From Sarocladium kiliense (Eukaryota > Ascomycota > Sordariomycetes > Hypocreales > Sarocladiaceae), in contig JAUZTG010000029.1 of NCBI GenBank assembly GCA_030734395.1, positions 4,836,001 to 4,900,000 on the forward strand: a stretch of DNA of 64,000 nucleotides, read 5' to 3'. Below, one piece after another: positions 1 to 10,826 of the stretch. The notes under the pieces are model-generated. The model was not told where the DNA came from. It saw only the letters and a program-made list of their open reading frames with translations, and searched no databases. The translations under genes were made by a program, and so were the position numbers. The first letter of the stretch is position 1. Every line of letters starts with the position of its first letter.

Positions 1-1180
1 CTTTCCCAGTGCGCTCGTCTTTGAACCTCTCGGGGATTCGCTCTGACTTCCCTTGCTCGGCACCAGGCTTCGAATGAGCGCCGGCAGAGTGTTGCACAGA
101 TGCTTGTGCTGAGACAGTAGAGCCAATTCGCTTGCCATCGGCGGTCATCGCTGAACTTTGCTCGGCATCGCGCTTTCTGTCGTTATGTTTGCCTGCCTTG
201 CCTGCATCACCGTCCTTTCCGGAGCGTTTGCCTCTTGCAATGATTGCTGATGACGTTTCCTGGTCGTAGGTCTTCCTTGTGGACATGTGGTATTCGAAGA
301 CAGACATGCGGACAAACTGGTTGTCTACCTTCACGCTGGCGTAATGATCCAGGACATCCTTGACAGGGCTCAGAGGATTCTCGCGGGTAGCCTGGCCCTT
401 GCGGAGTAGGATCTCAATCATCTCAAACTGTTCTTCGCTCGAGTGCCTGTAACGAACAGCATAATGAAGGGGCGTGAACCCTTTATAATCAGGATATGCC
501 ACCGCCTCTTCCGTAGCATGTTCGCACATGGTCTTCAGCGTCTCCTTGTCCACAGCCTTGGGCATCTCCCGGAAAGCGATATGCAGGGCGTTTTCCTTCC
601 CGGTCTTGTAGCTGCAATGTTTCTCGATTGCTTGGACCAGAGGATGATCCTTGCTTGCAGTGCTCACTTTCCTCGAACCGCAGTGCTTGACCATGTTCCT
701 GACCACCCTCGCCTGCCGGTTGGTGATAGCATCGTATAGAGGGGTCTTGCCGCTCTTATCGAGCCTCGAAACGAGGCCAGGATAGCGTTTCGTAATGTTT
801 GCGATGGCCTTGATCAAAGCCTGGCTGGCGTCCTTGTCTGCTGTACCCTGTGCTTGGTTGTGCTCAGCGACGAGGATATGCAGTGCAGTTCGATCGTCGA
901 TCTCGGATTGGCCATTCCCTGGGCGGTCATCGATGAGGTCAAAGTCTCTCCAGACGTCTTCCCACACAATCCCAGAAGTCTGTGCGAGAACGCGCTTCTT
1001 GAACTCGTTCAGCTGCTTGTGGATTGGCTTCTCGTTCCGCTCCGGCGGGCCCTCATCGTCAGAGCCTCCAGACGCGACAGCGTCCTCGTCGTCGGACACA
1101 ACCGCTGGCCTGTCATCATCGGTGTAGTCGTGAGTCGGTATTGTGCCGTCGACTGGCGATCTAATGATGTAGTCCGCCAT
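1..1180 (-). CDS. Ankyrin-repeat protein, N-terminal part (runs off the window start)
   Basis: An open frame runs from an ATG at 1178-1180 to base 1 with no stop, giving the first 393 residues of a larger protein. The start begins MADYIIRSPVDG and is followed by an acidic, disordered stretch to about residue 55. At least three ankyrin-like units follow; motifs seen are RTALHILVAEH, SGKTPLYDAI, ENALHIAF and GFTPLHYAVRY. After them comes a Lys/Ser-rich linker (about 310-393). No intron is needed. The gene is divergent from the NLR-like gene starting at 2995, with 1.8 kb between. Fungal proteins of this layout often carry a C-terminal subtilase (S8) domain, which would lie outside the window. 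That is inference only; the visible part supports just 'ankyrin protein'. Confidence 0.72.
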   Translation of the reverse strand, partial: MADYIIRSPVDGTIPTHDYTDDDRPAVVSDDEDAVASGGSDDEGPPERNEKPIHKQLNEFKKRVLAQTSGIVWEDVWRDFDLIDDRPGNGQSEIDDRTALHILVAEHNQAQGTADKDASQALIKAIANITKRYPGLVSRLDKSGKTPLYDAITNRQARVVRNMVKHCGSRKVSTASKDHPLVQAIEKHCSYKTGKENALHIAFREMPKAVDKETLKTMCEHATEEAVAYPDYKGFTPLHYAVRYRHSSEEQFEMIEILLRKGQATRENPLSPVKDVLDHYASVKVDNQFVRMSVFEYHMSTRKTYDQETSSAIIARGKRSGKDGDAGKAGKHNDRKRDAEQSSAMTADGKRIGSTVSAQASVQHSAGAHSKPGAEQGKSERIPERFKDERTGK

Positions 1181-2994
1181 GGCCTTTCAGACGGCCTGCT
1201 TGCATTGCGCAGGTGATTGTGATAGATGTCTGAGCGGGCGCATATACACCTCCACGTATGAAGGACTGGAGATGTTCGGAGCTCAAGTCGCAAGATCGAA
1301 ATGAATAGCTTCTAGGCGAAATACCTCTGAGCCTGTCCTTGGAGTCTGATCTGCTCTGAGCAGCTACGAGGTCGAGGTTCTGGGCTTCGCGATACAACAG
1401 TCTTCTCCCGCTCCGCGCGCCATCAAGAGCCTTGTCAAAGTGAAGTCCGGGGGCACGCGCGCGCACAGGGCTGTGCCTCCCTGTTACTCGCGACACTACA
1501 GATTGCGGCTCCTGTTCTCACCCTCGTGCGGAGTACCATTGGCGCATATACGCACACATCTCATGGATGGGGGCCGCGAGGGGTCTCACTTGCAGCTCAG
1601 CTCTCCAGATGGGGCAACTGGTCCCCCTGCACTGCAACGATATGGAACAGCCGCCTGCTAAATGAGGCTCCAGGGTCTGAATCCTGTGGCAGACTGATAG
1701 CAAACAAGTATCTGCGGGGCACATTATAAAGATAATATGCGCCAAAGCCCAATTTGTATGTAGTCTTGCAAAGGCAAAGCTGAATTGGGGTGCTTTATTA
1801 TCAAGCTATGCGATGTAAGGGTTACCTTCACTTTTACAATGCACCATCTCAAACCCGACACGCCGATACAGAGGGAAATCTGCAAGACTCATGATGGTTG
1901 GCAGCAGAACCCAGGCGTAAAGCTGCATCTCGTCAATGCCAATCAAGACCCTTGGGGATTTCCAGAGACGGACAGGCTGCTTTTGTAATCGGCTGAAGGT
2001 ATTCAATCGCCGCCTACAAATGAGGTGATTCCGACTCCTGGTATTACGGCGATAACTCCAATCAAATTGGGTGCCATGTTCCAGTAACGTATACATCTGC
2101 CAACAATTTACAGATAAATCTCTCGTTCAATTCGACTCGCTGTGGGCCTGCCAAGATTACAGTACTTGACCCCTAACAACTCTCAGGTTATTTCAGGCCG
2201 GGGTGAAGAGAGACATGGCGCCAGCAGTTGCTAGAAGAGGGGAATCTCTATCCTCTTCTGGCACTAGGAGGGCTTAGGCCAGCACGCGATGGCCCGGACC
2301 GTTGGAGAGATGGTGGCTTATTGGGCCGCAATCTTGAAACTGGGTGGTCAGACGACTGTGGAGCTGCGTCCGGTGATGAATAGTGTCTTTATTAATCCGT
2401 GTGAGAGAGATGAGCATTTGGGGCTGCACAATCCGTAGGATGTGTTCGTGAGGTCTTTGTCGGTAGGAATTCCCATTAGAACTGTACTGAGTACGTGTGT
2501 GTTCAGAAAAAGCCGCTGTACTTGGTCTCATGAACTCAATCAATCCGCAACTCCAGCGGACGATGCTCACGACGCCCCAAGGATCAACAGCTGAGCCCAT
2601 AACGAACCGCTGACCACCCCTGCGCTGTAGAATCCACCATACCTCTTTGAACAGCTGGTCCCTCAGCCTCCAGGGATAGCACGCAAGGCCCCCCTTTCGC
2701 GCCCCGTCTGAGCGTCTGAGCCCTACGGACAACTGATTCGAGTGGTACCTGGTCGCTGTTGTCATTGGAGAGGGTCACGCGTTCAATGTTGGTTGTTGGC
2801 GACGAAGCCTTACCTTGCTCAAGCCAGTGAGAGAGTTGTAGGAGAGTTCGACGACATATTTTCCCCTAACACGATCTCCCCGCGAGCTCACATCACCCAT
2901 TATTGACTCTCAGGCGGAAGGAAATCGCTGGAGCGGAGCGGAGCAGTTGCAGGCCAGCGCCGCTAGCATTGCAGAGAGGTGGCAAGCTCACAAT
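1181..2994. other. Divergent intergenic region between the two ankyrin genes
   Basis: This stretch holds the presumed 5' regions of the minus-strand ankyrin gene and the plus-strand NLR-like gene. Short open frames occur on both strands (largest 163 codons, minus, 2274-2765), but they start at non-ATG codons or show no recognisable protein. I see no repeat or RNA gene. Confidence 0.5.
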
Positions 2995-5900
2995 ATGCCT
3001 GCCTCAGACGCTGACTTGGCGGACGAGAGATCTGCCTACTCATCGCCGTCCGTGTCAAATGTCGATAGTGAGGAAGATGATGAGCGCAGGCAAGTTGTCA
3101 ACGACGAAGATGACGACGTTGCGAGTGTGAGCGTGAGCGAACATAGCGCAAAGAGCGCTACTCACGAGGCAACAGACTCGCAACAGGATGAAGTCAAGGA
3201 GGAAGAGGATACGAAAAGCGAAGGTGGTGAATCTCAGAAGAGCCACGTATCGGAACCGCCGGCTCCGCCTCCAAAAGTTCACAGAGGTATCCTCGTGGAA
3301 GACAGATTGGAGGGCGGCATACCGTTTGGAGAGTGAGTATAAAGCCCTTGAAATTTGCTTTACAATGGCCATCAGAGCTGTAGAGAGTCTCACGACTGCA
3401 ACTAACGGCTTATAGTCTGGTTATCATTCACGGCCTGAACGCAACATCATGGTATCTGGATGCTGTGCCAGAGACCGGGTGCAGAGGAAGCACGGCCTGG
3501 CTGTTCCAGCACGCTGGCTTCAGTGGCTGGCAGTATCTCTCTTACTTCTTCCCTCTCAACTCAACAGACACCACCAAGCCAGTACCTTTCTACCGGAGCG
3601 GCATCGAGAACGAGGCTCTGCTGCTTCTCGATGGTCTGGTCGCGTACCGAAATGAGCTGAAAACTCGATTCAGCGAAGACGAGGTGCGTGTCTGGCTTCC
3701 CTGCCCTTGTATACGTGTAGCTAACGAGTCTCTTGTGGAAAGGTCGATCAGCGACCTATCACCTTCATTGCTCATGATATTGGAGGTACAATTGTCAAAA
3801 AGGTTAGAGCCTTTTGCCTTCCAATCTCTTTGTTCATGGCTGACTAGTTGAAGGCTATTAGTATCGCTGCTCTCAATCCAGACAAGTACGGTGATATCGC
3901 GTATTGCACAGCCTGCATCGTGAGTCGTGGCCCTTGATTGATCTAAAAGGTCATATATACTAAGAGCAAGTAGATCTTCCTGGGATGCCCTCACCGAAGC
4001 ACAAGTGTTGAGCTCAAAGACACCCTGACAAAGCTGATGTACATGCCTGAGAACAAGTGGCAGCCCTTTACTCCTGATGGTATTGCCAACCTCGCAGAAA
4101 TGGTGGAGTACACCAATGGAGAATTTTACGATACGAAAACACTCATCAGGGCTGCAATATTCAACATTTACAATGAAGGATCAACGTCCTTTATTGACGG
4201 GGAAGAGGTGCGTGGCGTGCGCGGGGGATGCATATCGCTTCTGAGCCCAGACGTGGACCAGGCTTTGTTTGCTGACCCTCTCAATTCCAGACCAAGGTCC
4301 AGGCTCCGTTCTCTTATGAGACAGTGATCCTCGACACTTCTTGGGAGTACTTTAAGCCATGCTCGATTCCTCATCACGACCTTGTCGAGGGTGGCCTTCT
4401 AGATGAAGGGACCACCGACAACCACTTTGCACAGACCATCCGCAATGAAAAGGACGAGTTTCCTACAGGTAAGTCATGAATCTCCTCTATAACCTCATAG
4501 AGGCGCCGCTAACCTCCTGATCAGGTGTCGCTTCCTTCTTCGACACGGAGAACTCCGAAAGGAGCAACTTTCACAAGCTCTTCTTGTCAATGGCGTCTCC
4601 TTGCCTGCCAGCACAACCAACCCAGTTCCGCTGGCAGCCATATCTAATTGAGAACTGGTTCGTCAGCCAAGATGCCTATAAGGATTGGATCGAATCGACA
4701 GGCATCGCCGTCCTACATGCCCACGGGAACACCCATGTGACTACCAAGTCGCAAGAACTATACGCTCAACTTCAAGGCCGTGAGCTCATACCAAACATGC
4801 TCTACTTTGAGTTTCGCAGGCACGATTCGCGTTTTAACAGTCTTGAGGCCATGCTGAAGACCTTCGTCGCTCACATAATCACCAGAGTGCCACAACGCAA
4901 TGCTGGCCAGGACGACTATTACGCCATGTTGCCTTTGTTCCTTCACTACGAAGCCATGTCACTTACAGATCTGATCCACCTGTTCCGGACCATGCTTATG
5001 TGGCGCCATATTCCACCTCTTGTCTTCATGATAGCCTGCCTCGATGAGTGCGACTCCGGCAAGTATCGCCTCCTCGGGCTGATCTACTCACTGCGGGAAT
5101 TCACCGAGATGAGGCATCGCTTCGTGATAACCAGTCTCCCTGAGGAGGGTTTGATGAGTCGTCTGGCCGGCAACTACACCATCAATCTGGAAGACTTCGA
5201 CACAACTGCCGAAGCTGCTTGGACAGACACGTTTGAGAAGACCTATGAGCTTCAGCTGGGCTTTTTAGCCGACGAGCGACCAGTCTTCCGTCCTCTCATG
5301 CCGCACATCCGTGAGATTCTCGCGTCTTGCGGAACAGACTATAGGCTCGGACACGTGATCGTGCGATGGCTTCTGAAGAAGAAGGCTAACCCCGGAAGAG
5401 ACACAAGGCGATACGCTGAACAGCTTCTCGAGTCCTTCGAGCCCGTCACTGCTGATCGAGTGCTCAACACCATTGTCAATGCCTTTGGGCCGGAGGTGGA
5501 GCGTGCGAAGATGTATCTGGACTGGGTGACAGTGGCATTCCGGCCCCTTACGCTGCTCGAGCTCGGTACCGCCGTTGACTTTACTGAGTCTCCAACTGCT
5601 GATACTCTCGAATACCTTGACTTCAAGAACACGCGAGACGATATTGAGCGCTTCGGTATGATCTTCGTCATCACGGACAATGTCGTCGAGCTATGGCTGC
5701 CATACTACTTGGAACGGATGCATTACGATGAGTCGGAGCTTGAGAGAGCCCACGGACGGATTGCAGAGGTATGCCTGGAATACCTTCTAACACAGAAGGT
5801 TCAGGAGATGGCTGCAGAGTTCTGCGGTCGGTTCAAGGACCCCTTTGCCGTAGTCCCGTTCTCCCCGAAAGACACGCTGCTGTCATATGCGGTGCAGTTC

Positions 5901-8900
5901 TGGACACTCCACTACAGCAAGGCCGGAGGCAACAGACCGTTCGAGAAAGCGAAGGAGTTCTTCCAATCCGTCAAAGCACGAAACGCATGGTGGTGGCTTT
6001 TGCAGCTCCTGAAGCCACCCATTCTTCGCTTTCCCAAAAGCTTCCTCTCGCCCCTACCGTATGTTGCGGCCACCGGACTTGAAGACTTGATCGAAGCACA
6101 ACTTCAAATCGAGGCAGAGAGTGAGACCCTGAACGCGGACGCCGGCCTGGCTCTGGTCCAGGCGGCTCTGAACGGGCACAAGAACGCAATGTCTATGATC
6201 GCGGAGCACACAGAAATGACCAAGGAGCTGTTTGCGGAAGTCATTGACATGGCAGCAACAAATGAGAGTCCAGAATGTGTCGAGGAGATCATGAGGCTGG
6301 CCTCGGCCTCTTCAATACCCATCGACGTCGTGCCGGGAATTCTGTGTCGGACTGTCTGGGTCGGCTGGAAGGATATCGCGAAGACTCTCTACGATGCCTC
6401 GCTTGCTCAGGACAAGAATCCTGAGTTCCCTATTCAGCCGTTACATCTTGCCGTAGAGCATGGAGATGTCACTCTCGTGGAGATGGCCATCGAATGGATT
6501 GATGATATAAACGCCAGAGACGCTTGGGGCCGAACGCCGCTCCATCTGGCTGCGACCGTTGGAGATCCTGCCATCATCAGGACGTTGATAGCAAAGGGAG
6601 CCGACATTGAAGCAGAGTTCGAGGTCGAAGGACGGGGATCTCTGACTCCTCTTCAACTCGCCACAGCCAGCGGCAATCATCTTGCGCTGGACGTGCTGCT
6701 CGAGAACAAGGCGAAACTGAACATCGGCTCCAGCGAGCTCATTGGTGGCATTGGGAGCTTCTTTGAGGCGCCACCTCTCATTTATGCCGCGGGCATGGGC
6801 TTCGTCAAGTGCGTCAAGGTGCTGCTTCAGCATGAACCTGATCTCACGATGAAGGTCAACGGCTGCTCAGCGCTCTGGTATGCCGTAGAGGGTGGCCGCT
6901 TCGAGATCACTCGATTGCTGCTTGAAGCTAAGGCAGACCCGAACGAGATACCCGAGAACTATGACATGGTCCTCTTCATGCCCATCATAGCGAAGAACCA
7001 CGCACTTCTGGACTTGCTTCTAGAGAATAACGCCGATGTCAACCAGGAGAATGCTTGGGATACCGCAAGCAGAACACCTCTTGCCAGGGCTGCAGCTGGG
7101 GGAGATATTGAAATCGTCACTAAGCTGCTGGACAAGGGTGCCGACCCCAACCTGGTCGGCAAAGACTCACAAGCTCCGCTATACATGGCCGCTTATGAGG
7201 GCCATCATGATATTGCGCTCCTGCTCCTTGAAAAGGAAGCTCGCGTGAACACAACCGTCGAGGCAACGCAATGGACGCCTCTCCATGCGGCTTATGACGA
7301 AAAGCCCCTTGTGGAAAAGTTCCTTGAAGCTGGCGCCAATATCGATGCGCTCTCTGACGCAGGAACAGTACTGTATCTGGCGGCCAAGCATAATCAGCTC
7401 GAGGTGGTCGACTTGCTCATCGAGAAGAAGGCGAATCTTGACATCGCCACGCAAAGAATCACTGATGATCTTCCAGTAGACGAGTACAGCATGACGCCTC
7501 TCTGCATTGCTTGCCGCAAGGGTCACATTGACGTTATCCGCTCGCTGCTACAAGCTGGCGCCAATGTCAACCACATGGTCAAGGATGAGAAGACTGGCGA
7601 GGACTTGACCTTCCCCCTGAAGCTTTGTGTCGAAGCGTGTGTCGAGGCGACTGTTGAACTTATTCTCGAGTCTCGGCCAAGCGTCAATATCACCGCCGAT
7701 GTCAAGCTGTCAGCGAACGGGCTGACGGCCCTCCATTGCATCGCAAGCCACACACCCTTCTCCATAATCAAGAATCTTGTTGCAGCGGGCGCAGACATCG
7801 ACGCTGTCACCAACGACAACCAAACTCCTCTATTGATTGCCATGGATGTTAGGCACAATGAAGCGGCTGAGTTCTTCATCGCCAAAGGCGTCAATGTCAA
7901 CCACTACCACTCTGAGCTCGGGACACCTCTGCACATTGCATGCAAGAACACCGAATACAGGCTCTTCAAGACTCTCGTCGACAACGGCGCAAGCGTCAGC
8001 CGTGCTGACACCTCAGGCTATCACTCTACCTTGCTCGGGGTCTTGGCTGGGACTGGAGATGGATGGTGGAGGACGGAGGAGATCGCGAAGTATCTCCTCG
8101 AAGAAGCCAAAGTCGATCCCAATGCAAGGTGCAGAAAGCAGCCTCAGTTGCCTCTCTGCCGCGCGGCCTGGGAGCCTACTGAGGAGATGGTCAAGTACCT
8201 GCTGGAGAAGGGGGCTGATGTGGACGCTGAGGATGCATGGGGTATGAGACCAGCGCACTATGCAGCCTGGTACTCGTGGAGCATGTACACCATCATTCGC
8301 GAGGCAGAGGGACTAAAGGACCCATTCCCTCTCAACAAGCTTAAGATGTCGCCGTTGCACTATGCTGCGGCTGGTCGAATCTGGGATGATGGATTTGACG
8401 AGATCCTCGAGAAGGCTGGAGCCACAGTTCACGACAGGGATGAAGATGGCTGGGATGCAGTCATGTGGTCAGCTAAGGGTAACTATAACGATCCGGAAAC
8501 GATTGAAGGGATCTTGAAGCGGGCAAACGAGGACGCCCTCTGGATCAAGGGCTATGTGACGGGCGAGCGGCTCTGGTCACCACTGAAATGCGCCAAGTAC
8601 TATGGTGCGATGGATGTTATTTACAACCTGTTAACGCCTCCCGAGGACAAGAGGACGAGGAAGCTGGAATCAGGCGAAGAGGAGGTGTGGGATGAAGATG
8701 CACACGAATCACGAGAGGCTGACTTCAAAGACCTGCCTTGCAACATGTGTCTCAACGTGAGTCCCTCGATCATTCTGCATTCAAGGAACAGCGCTGACTA
8801 CTTACACCAGAAAATCTACGGCTTCGCATACCGATGCGCGAGCTGCGACGTCCACCTCTGCTACAAGTGCAACAGATCCAAGGAGATCTTCGACCCAGGC

Positions 8901-9128
8901 CACGATTACGAAGAGATCGGACCCGAGTTCATCCCACAAGAGCAGGACGCCGAACAAGCTGGGGATGCGGTCACCAGCGACAGTGGGCGGCCTGGAACAA
9001 GTGTGGTGTCAGACCATGGAGGAGGCTCGGACAACGATTCGGATAGGTCAACGGATGCTGGAGCGGATGATGAGGCTAGCCTTTCGAGCGTTGAGCTTGA
9101 TGATGAGACGATCCAGACGGATGTCTAG
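2995..9128 (+). CDS. NLR-like protein: alpha/beta-hydrolase - NACHT-like - ankyrin repeats - ZZ finger
   Basis: Eight exons: 2995-3332, 3416-3683, 3743-3802, 3848-3919, 3974-4207, 4291-4468, 4525-8756, 8811-9128. They encode 1,899 residues. Residues 1-105 are acidic and disordered. About 107-380 is an alpha/beta-hydrolase like the SesB-type effector domains of fungal NLRs (DLVIIHGLNATSW; FIAHDIGGTIVKK). The expected nucleophile Ser of GHSxGG is Asp214 here. About 440-600 resembles a NACHT NTPase: Walker-A-like segment around G451-S459 without the normal GxxGxGKS spacing, Walker-B-like CLDECD at 555-560, and TSLP where TSRP is usual. Residues about 1019-1755 hold roughly 20 ankyrin repeats. 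The C-terminus (about 1795-1850) is a ZZ finger with CNMC, YRCASC and LCYKC. Start is the first in-frame ATG. Fungal NLRs act in non-self recognition and regulated cell death; the role here is inferred. Confidence 0.85.
8757..8810 (+). other. In-frame 54-nt intron inside the ZZ-finger coding region
   Basis: The stretch begins GTGAGT and ends ACCAG. It is 54 nt and free of stops, so it reads through as 18 extra residues if retained. Removing it joins CNMCLN to KIYGFAYRC and restores the usual short gap between the first zinc Cys pair and the YxC pair of a ZZ domain. That supports it as a true intron. Confidence 0.75.
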
Positions 9129-9658
9129 GAGATGTGAACGAGCGTGTATAATATGATCGTTGTTTGAACTCTTGTCACGCGAACATTCGTCAATAAGCCA
9201 AGTTTAAAGAGGGTTGACCTTAAACTATAGAACTTCTTGATTGACATTGTCTCGAGAGACTGAGTATGCGATATGTACTGTAAGGAACTGTATATACACA
9301 TCAAGATTGTGTTCGAAGCAATGAGCAGCGCCGTGTCCGAGTTCATTGACAACGCACAGCCAACCGCAACCTATAGGTACGCTTCCGAAACAAAGATATA
9401 GCTATAGAGAAATTACCTCACGCAGCATTAGACCAGGGTCAAATAGAGCATGAGGATCATGTGCTGCAGCTAAGCAGCCTTGTCTGCTTACGCGCTCCAC
9501 TCTGCAAGTCAAGTCCATGCACATTCGGCGTAGCCGTGAGGGGTTCACCTACATTTGTATGTGACTCTCGACGATACCCTCTCAACCGAACCGACATCCC
9601 TCTCTGTTCCTTCATATCGTCTCTACTCATCTTTCTCAATCTCAAATTCTTTGCAAAA
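9129..9658. other. Intergenic, NLR-like gene to beta-rich gene
   Basis: It contains the 3' end of the NLR-like gene and the upstream region of the next gene, with pyrimidine-rich sequence just before the start at 9659. The frame of the next gene stays open back to a non-ATG codon at 9461, but that part (Cys-rich, unlike the body) is judged leader. Confidence 0.5.
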
Positions 9659-10579
9659 ATGTCAGAATTTCCCGTCTATCGCAGCCTGGAGGAGCTCGAC
9701 GCCGAAGAGGGCGGCAAAGAGCTCCCTTCCTTCGACGTCGACCTCTTCGATGCTATGAACCCCGACGAGGACTTCCGTACTCAAAACAATCCGCATGATC
9801 CCTACCAGAGAACAGACGTCGTTCAGAGACGCGGTGCCGTCTTCATCAAATGCAAATGTGTGGATGTGATCCACGGCACGTGGGAGGCTGGCAGCTCTCA
9901 GAAGGCCAGCCTGGTTGTCTTGTCATTCCGTTTCTACCCGCGCAAGCCAGGTCGTCGCATTAAGCATGCCGAGATGGAGTTTCGCTTTACTAGTATGGAT
10001 CCTTCGGCGCGACGACAGCCAGAGGTGGCGGAGATGTCGCTCGACGGCCACTATAGCCTTGTGCCAACTACCAGAAGCGAGGAGCACACCACTGGTGTTG
10101 AAGGCACAGCTGGCGGCGGTGCGCTGGGTCTTGAGCTCTCGAGTACTCTCAAGTGGGAACAGAAGATCACCGAAGAGACCACGGCTGCGACCTATGTTGC
10201 TGGAGGGACATTCACAGACCCGGAATGGCTCTCGACAGAGAACAGCGTATCATGGAGCGTGACCGAAAACGAGCACAGGAAAAGTGGTATTCCAGCTGCT
10301 ATGCGTGTCGGAATCCTTGTCAAGCGTCCTAATGACGAGGACTTTCAGTGCTCGGTCAAGCTGAAGACCAGCGCCGACTTCAAGACAGAATGGCAGGAAG
10401 TTTTCAAGAAACACCAGGGAGATGATGCGCTGATCTTCAAGCCGTCGCTGCCGCCGACGAATACGCTGATGAAGTATGATACGAAGAATCTCGGGAGCTT
10501 CAATATGGCGGATATCGAGCAGGTGACGATGACAACGGTGCTGGAGGACGCGATCAAGACCATGAAGACCCAGGCGTGA
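9659..10579 (+). CDS. Intronless beta-rich protein of unknown function next to the NLR-like gene
   Basis: Single exon, 306 residues, from ATG (MSEFPVYRSLEELDAEEGG) after an A-rich CAAAA context. There is no signal peptide or membrane segment. The N-terminus (1-55) is acidic. The rest looks like a beta-sandwich with alternating hydrophobic strands. Notable segments are AVFIKCKCVDVIHGTW, a Gly-rich turn GVEGTAGGGALGLELSST, NSVSWSVTENEHRKSGIP and MRVGILVKR. The final 40 residues look helical. I recognise no named domain. It lies 530 bp downstream of the NLR-like gene on the same strand, which suggests, without proving, a linked role such as a partner or guarded protein. Calling it a real gene is safe from length, start context and coherent composition; function is unknown. 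Confidence 0.75.
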   Translation: MSEFPVYRSLEELDAEEGGKELPSFDVDLFDAMNPDEDFRTQNNPHDPYQRTDVVQRRGAVFIKCKCVDVIHGTWEAGSSQKASLVVLSFRFYPRKPGRRIKHAEMEFRFTSMDPSARRQPEVAEMSLDGHYSLVPTTRSEEHTTGVEGTAGGGALGLELSSTLKWEQKITEETTAATYVAGGTFTDPEWLSTENSVSWSVTENEHRKSGIPAAMRVGILVKRPNDEDFQCSVKLKTSADFKTEWQEVFKKHQGDDALIFKPSLPPTNTLMKYDTKNLGSFNMADIEQVTMTTVLEDAIKTMKTQA

Positions 10580-10826
10580 TGAAGCTAAGCCAGCTGAACA
10601 GAGTATGTATGTGAAGTAGGGTTAGCACAAGCAACGGTTTTCGCATCTTGCAGGAGAGTTCCAGTTCGCAGAAAAGTGCCAGCAAAGGCTTGCCCAAAGA
10701 GAAGATTATCTTGATTCAAACACGCTAACAGAAGACAGATGTATCTACTAGTGCTGTACACATTAATTTTCAAGATGTAAAAACATCCAAGTTCTGAACA
10801 GAGATCCGACCCATGGACCCGGAAGT

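Noticed and set aside
9461..9658. Upstream extension of the beta-rich gene
   Set aside because: It starts at a non-ATG codon and encodes Cys-rich sequence unlike the body; the ATG at 9659 has a good context.
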